NCBI GenBank assembly: GCA_020832375.1 | Contig: JAFIEW010000002.1 | Span: 62,001 to 126,000 of the forward strand | Length of the DNA: 64,000 bases | Direction of reading: 5' to 3' | Source: Cyclobacteriaceae bacterium | GTDB taxonomy: Bacteria; Bacteroidota; Bacteroidia; Cytophagales; Cyclobacteriaceae | Shown here: positions 42,902 through 52,242 of the stretch, piece after piece | Numbering within the stretch: position 1 is the first letter of the stretch | How the letters are laid out: each line of letters opens with the position of its first letter | The notes under the pieces: generated by a model | Databases searched by the model: none | What the model was told of the DNA's origin: nothing | Seen by the model: the letters and a program-made list of their open reading frames with translations, nothing else | Made by a program: the position numbers and the translations under genes

Positions 42902-45739
42902 ATGAGACTACTTTATCTATTTGTTTTCATGCTGCTAAGCATGACCCAAGCAAAAGCAACGAATAAATATGTTACTGTTAAAGGTGAGGTAACTGACACC
43001 AGAGGGGAAAGTCTTATCGGGGCTACCGTTCAACTTGCAGGTACTACCCACTATGCAATTGTAGGCCTCGATGGCAGTTTTCGTATCCCTAACGTTGCCT
43101 TAGGGGAGTATAGTCTAACGGTTCGATTTGTAGGTTATGCATCTCATCATCAGGCTATCGATTTAGCAAGTCAAGATAATCCCTATTTTAAGATAATCTT
43201 AAAGGAATCTGAGTCCGAGTTGCAAGAGGTGCTGATCGTAGGTCAGGCGATGCGAGGTAGTGAATTGGAAGCTCGCTCAATCGAAAAAAATGCTGAAAAT
43301 ACGGTCAATGTGGTCTCTTCTAAAGCAATAGAATTGTCACCTGATATTACAGTCGCCAATGTGGTTCAGCGTGTTTCTGGCTTAAGTTTAGAGCGCAATG
43401 CAAGTGGTGACCCTCAGTATGCTATAGTCAGGGGTATGAACAAAAGATATAATTACACCTTAGTCAATGGCATTAAAATCCCTAGTCCCGATAATAAGAA
43501 TCGATACGTTCCTCTGGATATTTTTCCCGCTCAAATGTTGGAGCGACTAGAGGTAAGTAAAAGCTTAACAGCCGATATGGAAGGCGATGCTATAGGAGGT
43601 GTGGTTAATATGGTGATGAAGTCAGCACCGGAAGATTTTGTGCTCGATGCTGATTTTCAGCTTGGCCATAACCAAATCAATAGCATTCGGGGCTTTCAGC
43701 AGTACGACTATAGGGTGGTAGATCGCTTGAGTCCTTATGATCGATTTGGACCAGAATATAATGCTACAGCCGAAGATTTTACCACCGCCAACGGCGTGAT
43801 AGAAACTATTCGTCCCATGCCTGATTTTATTGCCTCTCTTTCAACAGGAGGGCGCTTATTTAGCGATCGTCTAGGTGTTATGGTGGGAGTAAGTGCTCAG
43901 AACTCATTTAGAGGTGTAGACAGTGAGTGGTATGATCCGCAGATCGGTAATTTTGGAGAATACCGACCCACGCTTATCGATTATCAGCTCAATCGAGAAT
44001 CTATCAATCAGCAAAGATATGCAGGACACCTCAGCTTGGACTATCGGGTCAATAAGAGTCATGAAATATCCCTTTATGCGGGGCAGTATTATCTCAACGA
44101 TCACTTAACTCGCGACGCAATCAATGTAGAGTTTAGAACCAGTGCCGCAGATCAAGGGTTTGGCGTTTTATCTCCTACCTTAAGAACTCGGTCGACTTAT
44201 CAAACGATCACCAATACTACTCTACAAGGAAAACACAAATTTAACAATCAGTTTAGCTCGGATTGGTCAGCTGTTTATTCATTGGCTACCAATGATCGAC
44301 CGGATAATCTGATATTTAGAACAGCGGGAAGGTGGGAAAACTTCGAGCGCATAGGTGAGCTGGTAGAGCGTCGTAGTCCAAGAAGATGGGAGCGTCATGA
44401 GGATCGCGATTTAGCCTTTTATGGCAATGTACACTTCCATAGCACATCAGATCAGCGCCTCAAAGCAAGTGCAGGTTTTTTAGTGCGTGATAAGGCGCGC
44501 GATTCCTTTTTCAATCGCTATACTTTCGATCCGGCACCCGCTACTCAATTCAGAGAAGTGATGGATGAAAACGAAGAAATCATTCAGGAGGGATGGAGTG
44601 ATTTCAGTGAGGTTCAGATGCGCCTCATCAACCCGCGTGGCACAACATCCCACCCCCTTAATTTTAACTCTTATGAGCAAATCTTAGCGTATTACCTCAA
44701 AGCGGCTTATGAGCTGGGTAGGACCGATATCAATGCAGGGTTAAGAGTAGAGCATACCTGGCAGGGATATGAGAAAAAATTTCCTACCGAAAATCGTCTT
44801 CCAGAACTGCATCAGTCTTATGTTGACTTTTTGCCGAGTTTAGCCATTAAAAATAAAATCAACCCTTACACTAATCTAAGAGCATCTTACTATCAAGCAA
44901 TTTCGCGACCAGGTTTTTTTGAAATTGTTGACTATACGCTCAATGAAAATGATGAATTTAACGAAGGGGGTAACCCAAATTTAGTCCCTACTCGAGCGGA
45001 TAATTTCGATCTAAGGTACGAGTACTTCCCCGGTAAAAATGATCAAATTCTTGTCGGTGCATTTTATAAATACTTACAAGACCCGATCGAATTCATCATC
45101 GACCGACCTAATCCTCAGGCTGCTCGTGAATTAAGACCTGTCAATTTAGGGGATGCGACCAATTGGGGGATTGAGCTTGACTATCAAAAGTTTTTCAATA
45201 AAATAGGGATCCGCGCTAACTATACTTTTACGCAATCTGAAATTACCACTGATAAGACCATTTCAGTAAGAGAAAATCCAGAAGACCCTAGCTCCAATTT
45301 GGTAGATCGAATTGTGCAGCAAACGCGACCGCTACAAGGTCAAGCTCGCCATATTGGTAACTTGAGCATCATGTATAAAAATCAGAAAAGTGGTACTGAT
45401 CTTCAGCTAGCGGGTGTATATACAGGGGAGCGAATAGAATTTGTGAGTCCATTTTTAGACAACGACCAGTGGATGAGACCCATTATCCAACTAGATTTTT
45501 CTGCCGAGCAGCGCATAGGTAAGCATTGGGTAGCCTTTGTTAAAATCAACAATTTACTCAATACGCCTTATGAGCTATTCATTAAAAGAGGGAGAGAACG
45601 ACCAGATGTCAACTATCCTCTGCAAAGGCATTACTCTCAAGAGGAGCTGGATCAGCAGCTTTTCATTGAAGAAACAGTCACTAGACTCGATTATTTCTAC
45701 CAATCCTACCGCCTAGGGGTGAGATATAAATTGTTTTAA
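42902..45739 (+). CDS. TonB-dependent outer-membrane receptor
   Basis: 945 residues from the ATG at 42902; a TTG 27 nt upstream is not needed. Signal peptide LYLFVFMLLSMTQAKA, a carboxypeptidase-regulatory-like domain (VKGEVTDTRGESLIGATVQL), then a plug with ITVANVVQRVSGLSLERN and NKRYNYTLVNGIKIPSPDNK. The barrel contains a C-terminal half typical of FecA/CirA-type receptors (NPNLVPTRADNFDLRYEYF, SYRLGVRYKLF at the end). It is not SusC-like. It is followed within 40 nt by a beta-helix lipoprotein, so the substrate is probably captured by that partner. Note the B12 riboswitch lies upstream but points the other way, so it does not control this gene. Confidence 0.9.
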   Translation: MRLLYLFVFMLLSMTQAKATNKYVTVKGEVTDTRGESLIGATVQLAGTTHYAIVGLDGSFRIPNVALGEYSLTVRFVGYASHHQAIDLASQDNPYFKIILKESESELQEVLIVGQAMRGSELEARSIEKNAENTVNVVSSKAIELSPDITVANVVQRVSGLSLERNASGDPQYAIVRGMNKRYNYTLVNGIKIPSPDNKNRYVPLDIFPAQMLERLEVSKSLTADMEGDAIGGVVNMVMKSAPEDFVLDADFQLGHNQINSIRGFQQYDYRVVDRLSPYDRFGPEYNATAEDFTTANGVIETIRPMPDFIASLSTGGRLFSDRLGVMVGVSAQNSFRGVDSEWYDPQIGNFGEYRPTLIDYQLNRESINQQRYAGHLSLDYRVNKSHEISLYAGQYYLNDHLTRDAINVEFRTSAADQGFGVLSPTLRTRSTYQTITNTTLQGKHKFNNQFSSDWSAVYSLATNDRPDNLIFRTAGRWENFERIGELVERRSPRRWERHEDRDLAFYGNVHFHSTSDQRLKASAGFLVRDKARDSFFNRYTFDPAPATQFREVMDENEEIIQEGWSDFSEVQMRLINPRGTTSHPLNFNSYEQILAYYLKAAYELGRTDINAGLRVEHTWQGYEKKFPTENRLPELHQSYVDFLPSLAIKNKINPYTNLRASYYQAISRPGFFEIVDYTLNENDEFNEGGNPNLVPTRADNFDLRYEYFPGKNDQILVGAFYKYLQDPIEFIIDRPNPQAARELRPVNLGDATNWGIELDYQKFFNKIGIRANYTFTQSEITTDKTISVRENPEDPSSNLVDRIVQQTRPLQGQARHIGNLSIMYKNQKSGTDLQLAGVYTGERIEFVSPFLDNDQWMRPIIQLDFSAEQRIGKHWVAFVKINNLLNTPYELFIKRGRERPDVNYPLQRHYSQEELDQQLFIEETVTRLDYFYQSYRLGVRYKLF

Positions 45740-45778
45740 GAAAATCCATTGTATAACTATCAACTCAAAATCAAGAAA

Positions 45779-47128
45779 ATGATGAATTTAAGAAATTGGA
45801 TGTTTTATTGTGTTATCGCTCTTTTTGCCGTGTCATTTATAGCATGTAGCGAAGATGATGAACCTCAGCCAGAACAAAATGGTGAAGAACAAAACGATAA
45901 TGGAAATGAAGAAACTGGTCCTATAGAAGTATTTGGTACTTGGACTGCAGATTCTGTTTATACGATCACAAGAAGTATCATCATTCCGGAAGGGCAGAGC
46001 TTGACTATCGAGGCAGGCACTCAAGTGATCATTGATGGTGATGGTGGTTTTGGCACTAGTCCTGAAATCAATGTGAGGGGAAGTCTTTATTGCTACGGTA
46101 CAGAGAATGATCGAATATTGATTTCTGTACCCGAAGAAAGAAGAACACAAGCGAATATTTTTGCTGGTCTTTGGGGCGGCATCATTGGTACAGAGACCAC
46201 TCAAGACATGGTATTTGAGTATACCGATATCGAGTTTGCTGGTGCTCTTGCTGAGCCAGGGCAAACCATCGTTGAAGAGGGAGAGCTAGATGAAGGGGAG
46301 CCAAAGTATACTGTTTATATGGTTAATCCTGAGGGTAACTTCATCATGTGGCATAGCCGAATTGCTTACAGTAAAGACGATGCGGTAAGATTAAACGGTG
46401 CCAAAACATTGGTAGCGAATTGCACCTTTGAATTTATTGGCGAAAATGGTGGGGAAGCCTTGAATACCAAAAGCGGTACAGTAGGAGATTTTGCATTTAA
46501 CCTATTCTATTCTGTTGCGACCAATGGCCTCAAAGCTGCTAATAGCAAAGGTAGAGAACCTCAGTGCAATAACAATTATTACAACAACACCTATATTGCT
46601 TGTGGCTGGAGAAGAGCTCAAAGTGGTCGAGGTGGATCATTGAATTATGAGAATGGTGCAAGAGGGGAAGCTTTCAATAATCTAATTGTAAATTCCCGTT
46701 TTGGCTTAAGGTTAAGAGGTGACAATATTCCAGACATGGAAAATGTTAAATTCGGTCACTCTTTCTATTATGGTGAGGAGCAGGAAATCATTGATGGCTT
46801 CTATCCAGAAGATGATCTTGTTGGAAATGAAGGATCTGAAGGGGTGGCTATACCTGAATCTGATATTGCTGGTGGTATCGGTGAAAATGACCCGCTGTTT
46901 GCCAATTATACTTTAGGTAATGGGTTTGACATTGCTGCAGCCAGAAATGGTAGTGATGTTCGATACATTCAAGCGAATGTTGCTGATTTCAAGCTACAGT
47001 CAGGATCACCTGCCTTAGGGAAAGGGTTTGATGGTTTTGATCCGATATTTGCCACTTATGAGGTAAATGGGCGTACCTATGAGACACCAAGGCCTAAAGA
47101 TTTTATCGGCGCTTTTGGCACTAATTAA
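45779..47128 (+). CDS. Beta-helix-like lipoprotein downstream of the receptor
   Basis: About 449 residues. The ATG at 45779 directly precedes an SPII signal (VIALFAVSFIACSEDDEPQP); the frame start at 45749 is upstream non-signal sequence. An acidic linker (to about 50) is followed by repeats of a parallel beta-helix kind (SIIIPEGQSLTIEAGTQVII, GSLYCYGTENDRILIS, NFIMWHSRIAYSKDDAVRL, AFNNLIVNSRFGLRLRGDN) and a C-terminal RPKDFIGAFGTN typical of such lipoproteins. It is likely a surface-exposed partner of the receptor. Related in body to the 34110 protein. Confidence 0.7.
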   Translation: MMNLRNWMFYCVIALFAVSFIACSEDDEPQPEQNGEEQNDNGNEETGPIEVFGTWTADSVYTITRSIIIPEGQSLTIEAGTQVIIDGDGGFGTSPEINVRGSLYCYGTENDRILISVPEERRTQANIFAGLWGGIIGTETTQDMVFEYTDIEFAGALAEPGQTIVEEGELDEGEPKYTVYMVNPEGNFIMWHSRIAYSKDDAVRLNGAKTLVANCTFEFIGENGGEALNTKSGTVGDFAFNLFYSVATNGLKAANSKGREPQCNNNYYNNTYIACGWRRAQSGRGGSLNYENGARGEAFNNLIVNSRFGLRLRGDNIPDMENVKFGHSFYYGEEQEIIDGFYPEDDLVGNEGSEGVAIPESDIAGGIGENDPLFANYTLGNGFDIAAARNGSDVRYIQANVADFKLQSGSPALGKGFDGFDPIFATYEVNGRTYETPRPKDFIGAFGTN

Positions 47129-47146
47129 TTTTAATTTTCAAATTAT

Positions 47147-47181
47147 AGAAGCATCTTTAGCAAAGGTGCTTCTTTCTTTTT
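47147..47181 (+). terminator. Terminator-like hairpin abutting the next start codon
   Basis: AGAAGCATCTTT and AAAGGTGCTTCT pair over a 3-nt loop, followed by TTCTTTTT that ends exactly at the ATG at 47182. It both resembles an intrinsic terminator for the preceding lipoprotein gene and occupies the whole ribosome-binding region of the next gene. Confidence 0.7.
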
Positions 47182-48135
47182 ATGAGATATCTTTTTATCA
47201 TTTTATTTGTTGCGCTGTTCTCATGTGCAAATGATGAGAGCCTTGATGAACCCACTATCCAATCTACCGATGGCCTAGAAGATTTTGAAATTAATTGGAC
47301 GGTGAGAGATGCACAAGCTTCCAGTAAATTTCAATCGCCGGCCGAAGACAGGGGGTTCGTCAATATGGAGGAGGCCTCTGGTATTGTATTGAGTAAGACT
47401 AACCCTGGCTATCTTTGGAGTCATAATGATAGTGGTAATGACAATGTTATTTTTCTCATTGATCGACAAACAGGCGAGACCGTAACCAGATACCGCCTAA
47501 GAGGAATTCCAAATCGAGATTGGGAGGATATTGAATTAGGTACTGATGATAAGGGTGATCACTACCTTTATTTAGCGGAGTTTGGTGACAACAATCGGCG
47601 GTTTTCGGAGTATGCCATTCACAAATTTAAGGAGCCCGAATTCAAAGAAGACCATAGAGGAAGGCTCATCCCTATCGATCCAGAAAATCATACACCTATC
47701 AAATATAAGTACCCAAATAATCTGCAGCATGATGCGGAAACGCTACTCTACGACCCTATTTTCGACGATCTTTATATCGTTACCAAGCGGGACTTTCGAT
47801 CCATCATATACCTGATGACCGATTTCAATCCAGCCATTGATTTTCAGGAGCCTATTCGCCTGGGTACATTCCCCTTCACCCGAGCGGTAGGAGGAAATGT
47901 AAGTTTTGCGGGGGATGAGATACTCATCAAAACAAATGAAATCATTTTCCACTGGAAGCGTGACATCAACCTTCCTTTGTGGCATGCCTTCATGCAAGAG
48001 CCAGAAATAGCTCCCTATGATCCTCTTGAGCCTCAGGGAGAAGCCATTTGCTTCGACGAACTTGGAGGATACTACACCTTGAGCGAATGGGATAATAATG
48101 TGAGGCCTCATCTTTATTTCTATGGTAGAAAATAA
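47182..48135 (+). CDS. Lipoprotein with propeller-like body
   Basis: 317 residues with an SPII signal (FIILFVALFSCANDES). The conserved block EASGIVLSKTNPGYLWSHNDSG, then TGETVTRYRLRGIPNRDWEDIELG and YLYLAEFGDNNRRFSEYAIH, is a recurrent bacterial propeller-type exported family in which N-D-W-E-D-I and D-N-x-x-R are invariant. Its function is unknown. It continues the receptor/lipoprotein run, but a terminator-like hairpin touches its start codon, suggesting lowered or regulated expression relative to upstream genes. Confidence 0.6.
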   Translation: MRYLFIILFVALFSCANDESLDEPTIQSTDGLEDFEINWTVRDAQASSKFQSPAEDRGFVNMEEASGIVLSKTNPGYLWSHNDSGNDNVIFLIDRQTGETVTRYRLRGIPNRDWEDIELGTDDKGDHYLYLAEFGDNNRRFSEYAIHKFKEPEFKEDHRGRLIPIDPENHTPIKYKYPNNLQHDAETLLYDPIFDDLYIVTKRDFRSIIYLMTDFNPAIDFQEPIRLGTFPFTRAVGGNVSFAGDEILIKTNEIIFHWKRDINLPLWHAFMQEPEIAPYDPLEPQGEAICFDELGGYYTLSEWDNNVRPHLYFYGRK

Positions 48136-48226
48136 TATCGTTTTAAAATAAAAAAATATAATTTTAATCGCTTGGTCCGGATTTTGCTTTATGTTGGACC
48201 TTACCATTATACAAATCAAAATATTT

Positions 48227-49843
48227 ATGACTAAATCTAGACTAAAGATCTATTGGCTTGCTGCCATATTTTCTGTATTTACTTTTACTACCGCCTGCTC
48301 AGACGATGATGAAGATCCAATACCAGAGGAGGAAGAGACGGAGTTGCCTGAGGAGCAAGAAGACGAAAGTGATGAAGATGAGGAAGAAGGCTTTGTAGTT
48401 TTTGAAGATCCTTCCCTAAAAGAGGCTGTATTGTTGGCACTTGAAAAGGCCGCGGGACCTATTTCTGAGGAAGAAATGGAGGCTCTTTTAGAGCTCAATA
48501 TCGACGACAAAGGCATCGAAAGTCTAGTTGGCTTAGAGAAAGCGATTAATCTTGAGAAACTTGAAATGAGAGCTAACACTGTAGTTAGTATGGATCCTAT
48601 AGCGGCACTCGAAAAACTAGTTTATTTAGACATGCGATCTGCGGTAGTGCCCGATGCTGATCTTTCTTTTGTGTCTGAATTAAACCTCATTTATTTAGAT
48701 TTAAGAGAAACAGGTATTTCCAATATTGCTCCATTAAGTAATCTAACCAATCTTGAGGAGCTGTTCTTAAGGGAAAACAATGTTGCTGATTTATCACCAC
48801 TTGCTAATCTTACTTCTTTATTTTATTTGAATATTCATTCCAACGTAAATATTACTGATGTATCGTCCTTAGCAAATCTTACTAATCTTGAAACGCTCAT
48901 CATGAGAGATGTACCCGCTGGTGATGCACTTTGGGAGGTGGTTACCAATTTTGATAAGTTAGTAAGAGCTAACTTTAGAAACACCGGAATAACCGATTTG
49001 ACAGTTTTGGGCGACATGATGAGTAGGGGGATTTTGCAAGATAATCCCGCTGCTGGCATTGAAGCTGAGTTGGATATTAGAAACAATGATTTTGGTGAAG
49101 TGACAGCAGATAATGATCCTTGGGCACCCGTTCGTGAATTCTGGCCTAATATTGCTGATGCTGCACCTCAAGATTTACCTCCTGCACCTGAGCCAGGCAA
49201 TACTTTCGATGATGCCAACTTAGAGGCGGCTATAAGAACTATCCTAGATATAGATGCTGATGAGGATATTACGAATGCCATGTTGGAGAGTATTACCGAA
49301 ATTGAGGCACGTGACGCTGATATTGTCCTGCTCGGAGGTATTGAAAAATGTATCAATTTAGAAGTGCTTGACTTAAGAGATAACCCCGTATCAGACATAA
49401 GCAAGATCGCAGAGCTTACTAAGCTTACTTTCGTGAATTTCAGAGAAACAGAGGTAGCTGATATATCTGCTCTTCAAAATTTGAATGATCTAGAATATGT
49501 TAATTTGAATAGAGCTGGTGGTGTTACCGATGTCACTTCGCTTATAGGTAAAAATAAATTATACTACCTGAACCTAAGAGATGCAAGCCTGAGCGATGCT
49601 CAATTTTCTGCGGTATATGAGGACTTGGTTTTGCTTGAAGAAACCAACCTTAGAGGTACAGGCATAACTGATATTAGTATTCTTGCCGATATCATGTCTA
49701 AAGGCGCTCTTAGAACCGCCAATAGGCTCTCAGAAACTAGCTTGGATCTTAGAGGGAATAACATCACTAATTGCGAGGTGATCGAAGACTTTGTGTGTGA
49801 TGTAGATGATCTTGATTCAGGAAATTGTAGCTTTGATTGTTAA
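48227..49843 (+). CDS. Leucine-rich-repeat lipoprotein, internally duplicated
   Basis: About 538 residues from the ATG at 48227, just before an SPII signal (AIFSVFTFTTACSDDD). An acidic stretch (about 25-65) is followed by two related halves. Each begins with a helical cap (FEDPSLKEAVLLALEKAAG and FDDANLEAAIRTILDIDADE) and runs into internalin-type LRRs (NLEKLEMRANTVVSMDPIAA, NLEELFLRENNVADLSPLAN; NLEVLDLRDNPVSDISKIAE). The C-terminus has three cysteines (CEVIEDFVCDVDDLDSGNC). It is probably displayed on the surface for protein binding. It is followed by a terminator. Confidence 0.75.
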   Translation: MTKSRLKIYWLAAIFSVFTFTTACSDDDEDPIPEEEETELPEEQEDESDEDEEEGFVVFEDPSLKEAVLLALEKAAGPISEEEMEALLELNIDDKGIESLVGLEKAINLEKLEMRANTVVSMDPIAALEKLVYLDMRSAVVPDADLSFVSELNLIYLDLRETGISNIAPLSNLTNLEELFLRENNVADLSPLANLTSLFYLNIHSNVNITDVSSLANLTNLETLIMRDVPAGDALWEVVTNFDKLVRANFRNTGITDLTVLGDMMSRGILQDNPAAGIEAELDIRNNDFGEVTADNDPWAPVREFWPNIADAAPQDLPPAPEPGNTFDDANLEAAIRTILDIDADEDITNAMLESITEIEARDADIVLLGGIEKCINLEVLDLRDNPVSDISKIAELTKLTFVNFRETEVADISALQNLNDLEYVNLNRAGGVTDVTSLIGKNKLYYLNLRDASLSDAQFSAVYEDLVLLEETNLRGTGITDISILADIMSKGALRTANRLSETSLDLRGNNITNCEVIEDFVCDVDDLDSGNCSFDC

Positions 49844-49861
49844 AAAATCCATTTATAAAAG

Positions 49862-49890
49862 CCGAGTCTATACTTTTAGGCTCGGTTTTT
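49862..49890 (+). terminator. Intrinsic terminator
   Basis: CCGAGTC at 49862-49868 pairs with GGCTCGG at 49879-49885 (one G-T pair), followed by TTTTT. 19 nt past the LRR gene stop. A CGTGGGATGAG word follows at 49899. Confidence 0.85.
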
Positions 49891-49956
49891 CTTATTTTCG
49901 TGGGATGAGGGTACTTTTCGAGCCTTTGTAGTATTATCAATCAATCTCAACAGTCT

Positions 49957-50898
49957 ATGCGCTTCTGGATTTTCTTTTACATCAACTTTTTTGCATTATC
50001 CTCAACTATCTGTGGACAGGCTTCTTTAATCTCTGAAAAACCGCTTCACTCAGTACTTTCTGGTTCAGGGATGACAAAAATAGGAGAACACCTTTGGGTG
50101 TGTGGGGATGATGATCCTTATTTATATCAGCTAGATCTTCAAGGCAATAAGTTGGATAGTGTACATCTTTGGCTTGAGCAATCGCTATCTGATATCCGCA
50201 TCTCCAAAAAAGAAAAACCTGACTTTGAAGCGATTAATGCTTATCATATCGAAGGAGATAGTGGCTTGTTGGTTTGGGCATCGGGTTCGAAATCCCCAAA
50301 GAGAGATTTGATTTACCGTTATTCTTTTGTTGATAAGGAAGTGACAAAATATGCTGTAATTGATTTTTATAACCACTTACGATCATCATTCGACTGGAAA
50401 GAAAAAAAAGCACTTAATATTGAAGGAGCATGCAGTGATGGTGAACATCTTTATATCCTCAATCGGTCGAGTAATAGCTTATTGAAAATACCTATGATTG
50501 CTTTTTTTGATTTCATGGATTCAAGAACGTTACTTACTGACCTCTCCATTGAAAAATATGATTTTAATCTCAGCAAATTATCAGGCCATGAAAGTACTTT
50601 TAGTGGGGCAAGCTACCTTGGTGATGGACAGCTACTTTTTACCGCCTCGGTTGAGTTGAGTAAAGATGCCATCTCAGACGGACCTAATTTAGGAAGCTTT
50701 ATTGGCGTCCTAGACCTGAATTCAATGCTTCAGTCTGACTTGAAAATGGCTCAAATCATGCAAGGTGATAAAGCTTACCAAGGCAAAGTTGAGGCGGCCG
50801 AATTGATCAACATAACGGACGGCGTTAAACAAATTATTGCGATTACCGACAATGATGATGGGGGTACGATGTTTTTACAATTACAGTGGGTTCAATAA
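49957..50898 (+). CDS. Exported propeller-like protein
   Basis: 313 residues with an ordinary signal peptide (FFALSSTICGQ-ASL). The mature protein begins SVLSGSGMTKIGEHLWVCGDDDPYLYQLDL and continues with ALNIEGACSDGEHLYILNRSS and FSGASYLGDGQLLFTASVE, ending IAITDNDDGGTMFLQLQW. This pattern suits the DUF6929/SdiA-regulated-like propeller group of Bacteroidota. No catalytic function is known. A terminator separates it from the LRR gene, so it is probably its own transcript. Confidence 0.55.
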   Translation: MRFWIFFYINFFALSSTICGQASLISEKPLHSVLSGSGMTKIGEHLWVCGDDDPYLYQLDLQGNKLDSVHLWLEQSLSDIRISKKEKPDFEAINAYHIEGDSGLLVWASGSKSPKRDLIYRYSFVDKEVTKYAVIDFYNHLRSSFDWKEKKALNIEGACSDGEHLYILNRSSNSLLKIPMIAFFDFMDSRTLLTDLSIEKYDFNLSKLSGHESTFSGASYLGDGQLLFTASVELSKDAISDGPNLGSFIGVLDLNSMLQSDLKMAQIMQGDKAYQGKVEAAELINITDGVKQIIAITDNDDGGTMFLQLQWVQ

Positions 50899-50956
50899 GT
50901 GACTGGTCATTATACATTTTCTGCGTTGGGACTAGTTTTTTATAGAGGAGTAAAGC

Positions 50957-51607
50957 TTACCATGAATTTATTTGTATAATTTTGTAATTTACTCTTAAGT
51001 TATGCAAACCTTCCGGAATCTTAATCATCTGATCACGGATAGTATACGATTTTAACCTGATTTTATTTCTAACGATTTTGAGTCTTTTTACACCACTAAA
51101 AGCATGCTCAATCCATACCCTTACTGATCCTATTGCCTTATTGATTTTCATTTGTAAAGGTGTTTTTTTATGTTTTCTTGGCTTTTTATCAAGCATGATT
51201 ACATTCGGTGGGTCTTTTTCAACTAATACATTCAGCTCTCCAAAGTCAAACGGTATTTCATCCCCAATAGTCTTATTATGGGTAAAGCCTTGATAGGAGT
51301 CGCTAATGAAAAACACATAACCTTTTTTGTCCCCAGTAGCTAAGTTTCTCATCGCATGCAGTTTCTTTTTTCCGCTATGGTCATCCTTTTTGTATTCATT
51401 GTTAATACTTCAAGGGACTTGACGTTCAGTTATATCAGCTAATAAATAGGGTGTCTCTTGAGTAGGATTTTTGAATTGAAAACCGCTTTGTGGCATAAAG
51501 TCCATCTTCTTGAGTGCATCTTCTATATTGGATAGTATGTAACTCACTCATTCACTAAGCTCGCTTTGAAATATCTTAAAAACATGACCCTGAAAGGTCG
51601 TAATGTG
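50957..51607 (-). pseudogene. IS5-type transposase relic with two internal TGA stops
   Basis: The C-terminal part (51352-50957) reads as an IS5/DDE_4 transposase end, with GSVRVWIEHAFSGVKRLKIVRNK and GYVFFISDSYQGFTHNKTIGDE. The same frame continues upstream as PYLLADITERQVP-stop-SINNEYKKDD and, further, IFQSELSE-stop-VSYILSNIEDAL. The stops are TGA at 51412-51410 and 51550-51548, where Arg (CGA) and Trp (TGG) would be expected. The frame ends at a TAA at 51610; the N-terminal third is missing, and no flanking inverted repeat was identified. Confidence 0.8.
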
Positions 51608-52037
51608 TTAGCCTTGGGTGCAGTCCTAGGTTTTAATTGATTAAACCAATAAGAAAAAGAGTTTTATAAATGCAGAATGAAAACAGCAATAGATTTAAGA
51701 GGAATTAAAAAGGCTTCCTGTTCCAAACACCATCCTATAAATTTCAACATTAAAACCCTCAAATTCAGTATTTTCATTCTGTTTGCTATGTTTCGAAATA
51801 ATCAATGGTTATTTTATTGTTTTAAAATTAACGATCATTGTAATATCAAAAATTTTATCGTAAATAATTGACGAAAAATCCAGATATTTGAAATGGGGGG
51901 GGGTATATTTAAGCGTTCAATTATTTAGATAGACGTCTGTCGAAATATTTGAGCACTTGGTCGATCATTTTTAATTGTTATTTTAGCCTAGTCGGGTGAC
52001 TGGGTTGATGAATTTTAATCTTTTAAATTTTAATGAG
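51608..52037. other. Upstream region of the peptide cassette, with a G9 tract
   Basis: AT-rich. A run of nine G at 51895-51903 stands out in this composition, 135 nt before the first peptide start. An ACGT-centred palindrome AGACGTCT lies at 51931-51938. Both are candidates for expression control of the cassette. The small frame at 51677-51871 has no family features and is not called. Confidence 0.4.
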
Positions 52038-52241
52038 ATGAAAAAGTTAATGTATGCTTTAGTAGCAATGTTCATTATGCTAGGTTTTGCTTTTGAGACC
52101 ACTAAAGCGAATCCACAAACAGTTAGCGAAACGGCATCCGAGCTTACATCAGGTGATGTAGCCATGAGATACAAAGTTTTAGGAGTTTGTATTGTGAGTG
52201 GAGGAAATTGTAAAGTAACCAAAAAAGTAAAACAAAAATAA
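52038..52241 (+). CDS. Exported small peptide 1 with C-x6-C motif
   Basis: 67 residues from the ATG at 52038; a GTG at 51996 in frame precedes the signal peptide and is not needed. Signal peptide MKKLMYALVAMFIMLGFAF..KAN, then a short polar region and a C-terminal motif GVCIVSGGNCKVTKK, a C-x6-C hairpin-like loop with a central GG. It shares this motif with the next gene, 1 nt downstream, so the two are paralogues. The arrangement, tiny exported cysteine peptides followed by a propeller lipoprotein, recalls Bacteroidota NVEALA loci, but the motif is different. Unknown role; a possible secreted peptide precursor. Confidence 0.65.
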   Translation: MKKLMYALVAMFIMLGFAFETTKANPQTVSETASELTSGDVAMRYKVLGVCIVSGGNCKVTKKVKQK

Positions 52242-52242
52242 G

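Noticed and set aside
42250-45739. Cobalamin riboswitch controlling the TonB receptor at 42902
   Set aside because: The riboswitch is on the opposite strand and reads away from the receptor gene.
51677-51871. 64-residue plus-strand frame between the IS relic and the peptides
   Set aside because: It is AT-driven, has no conserved motif and overlaps the likely control region of the cassette.
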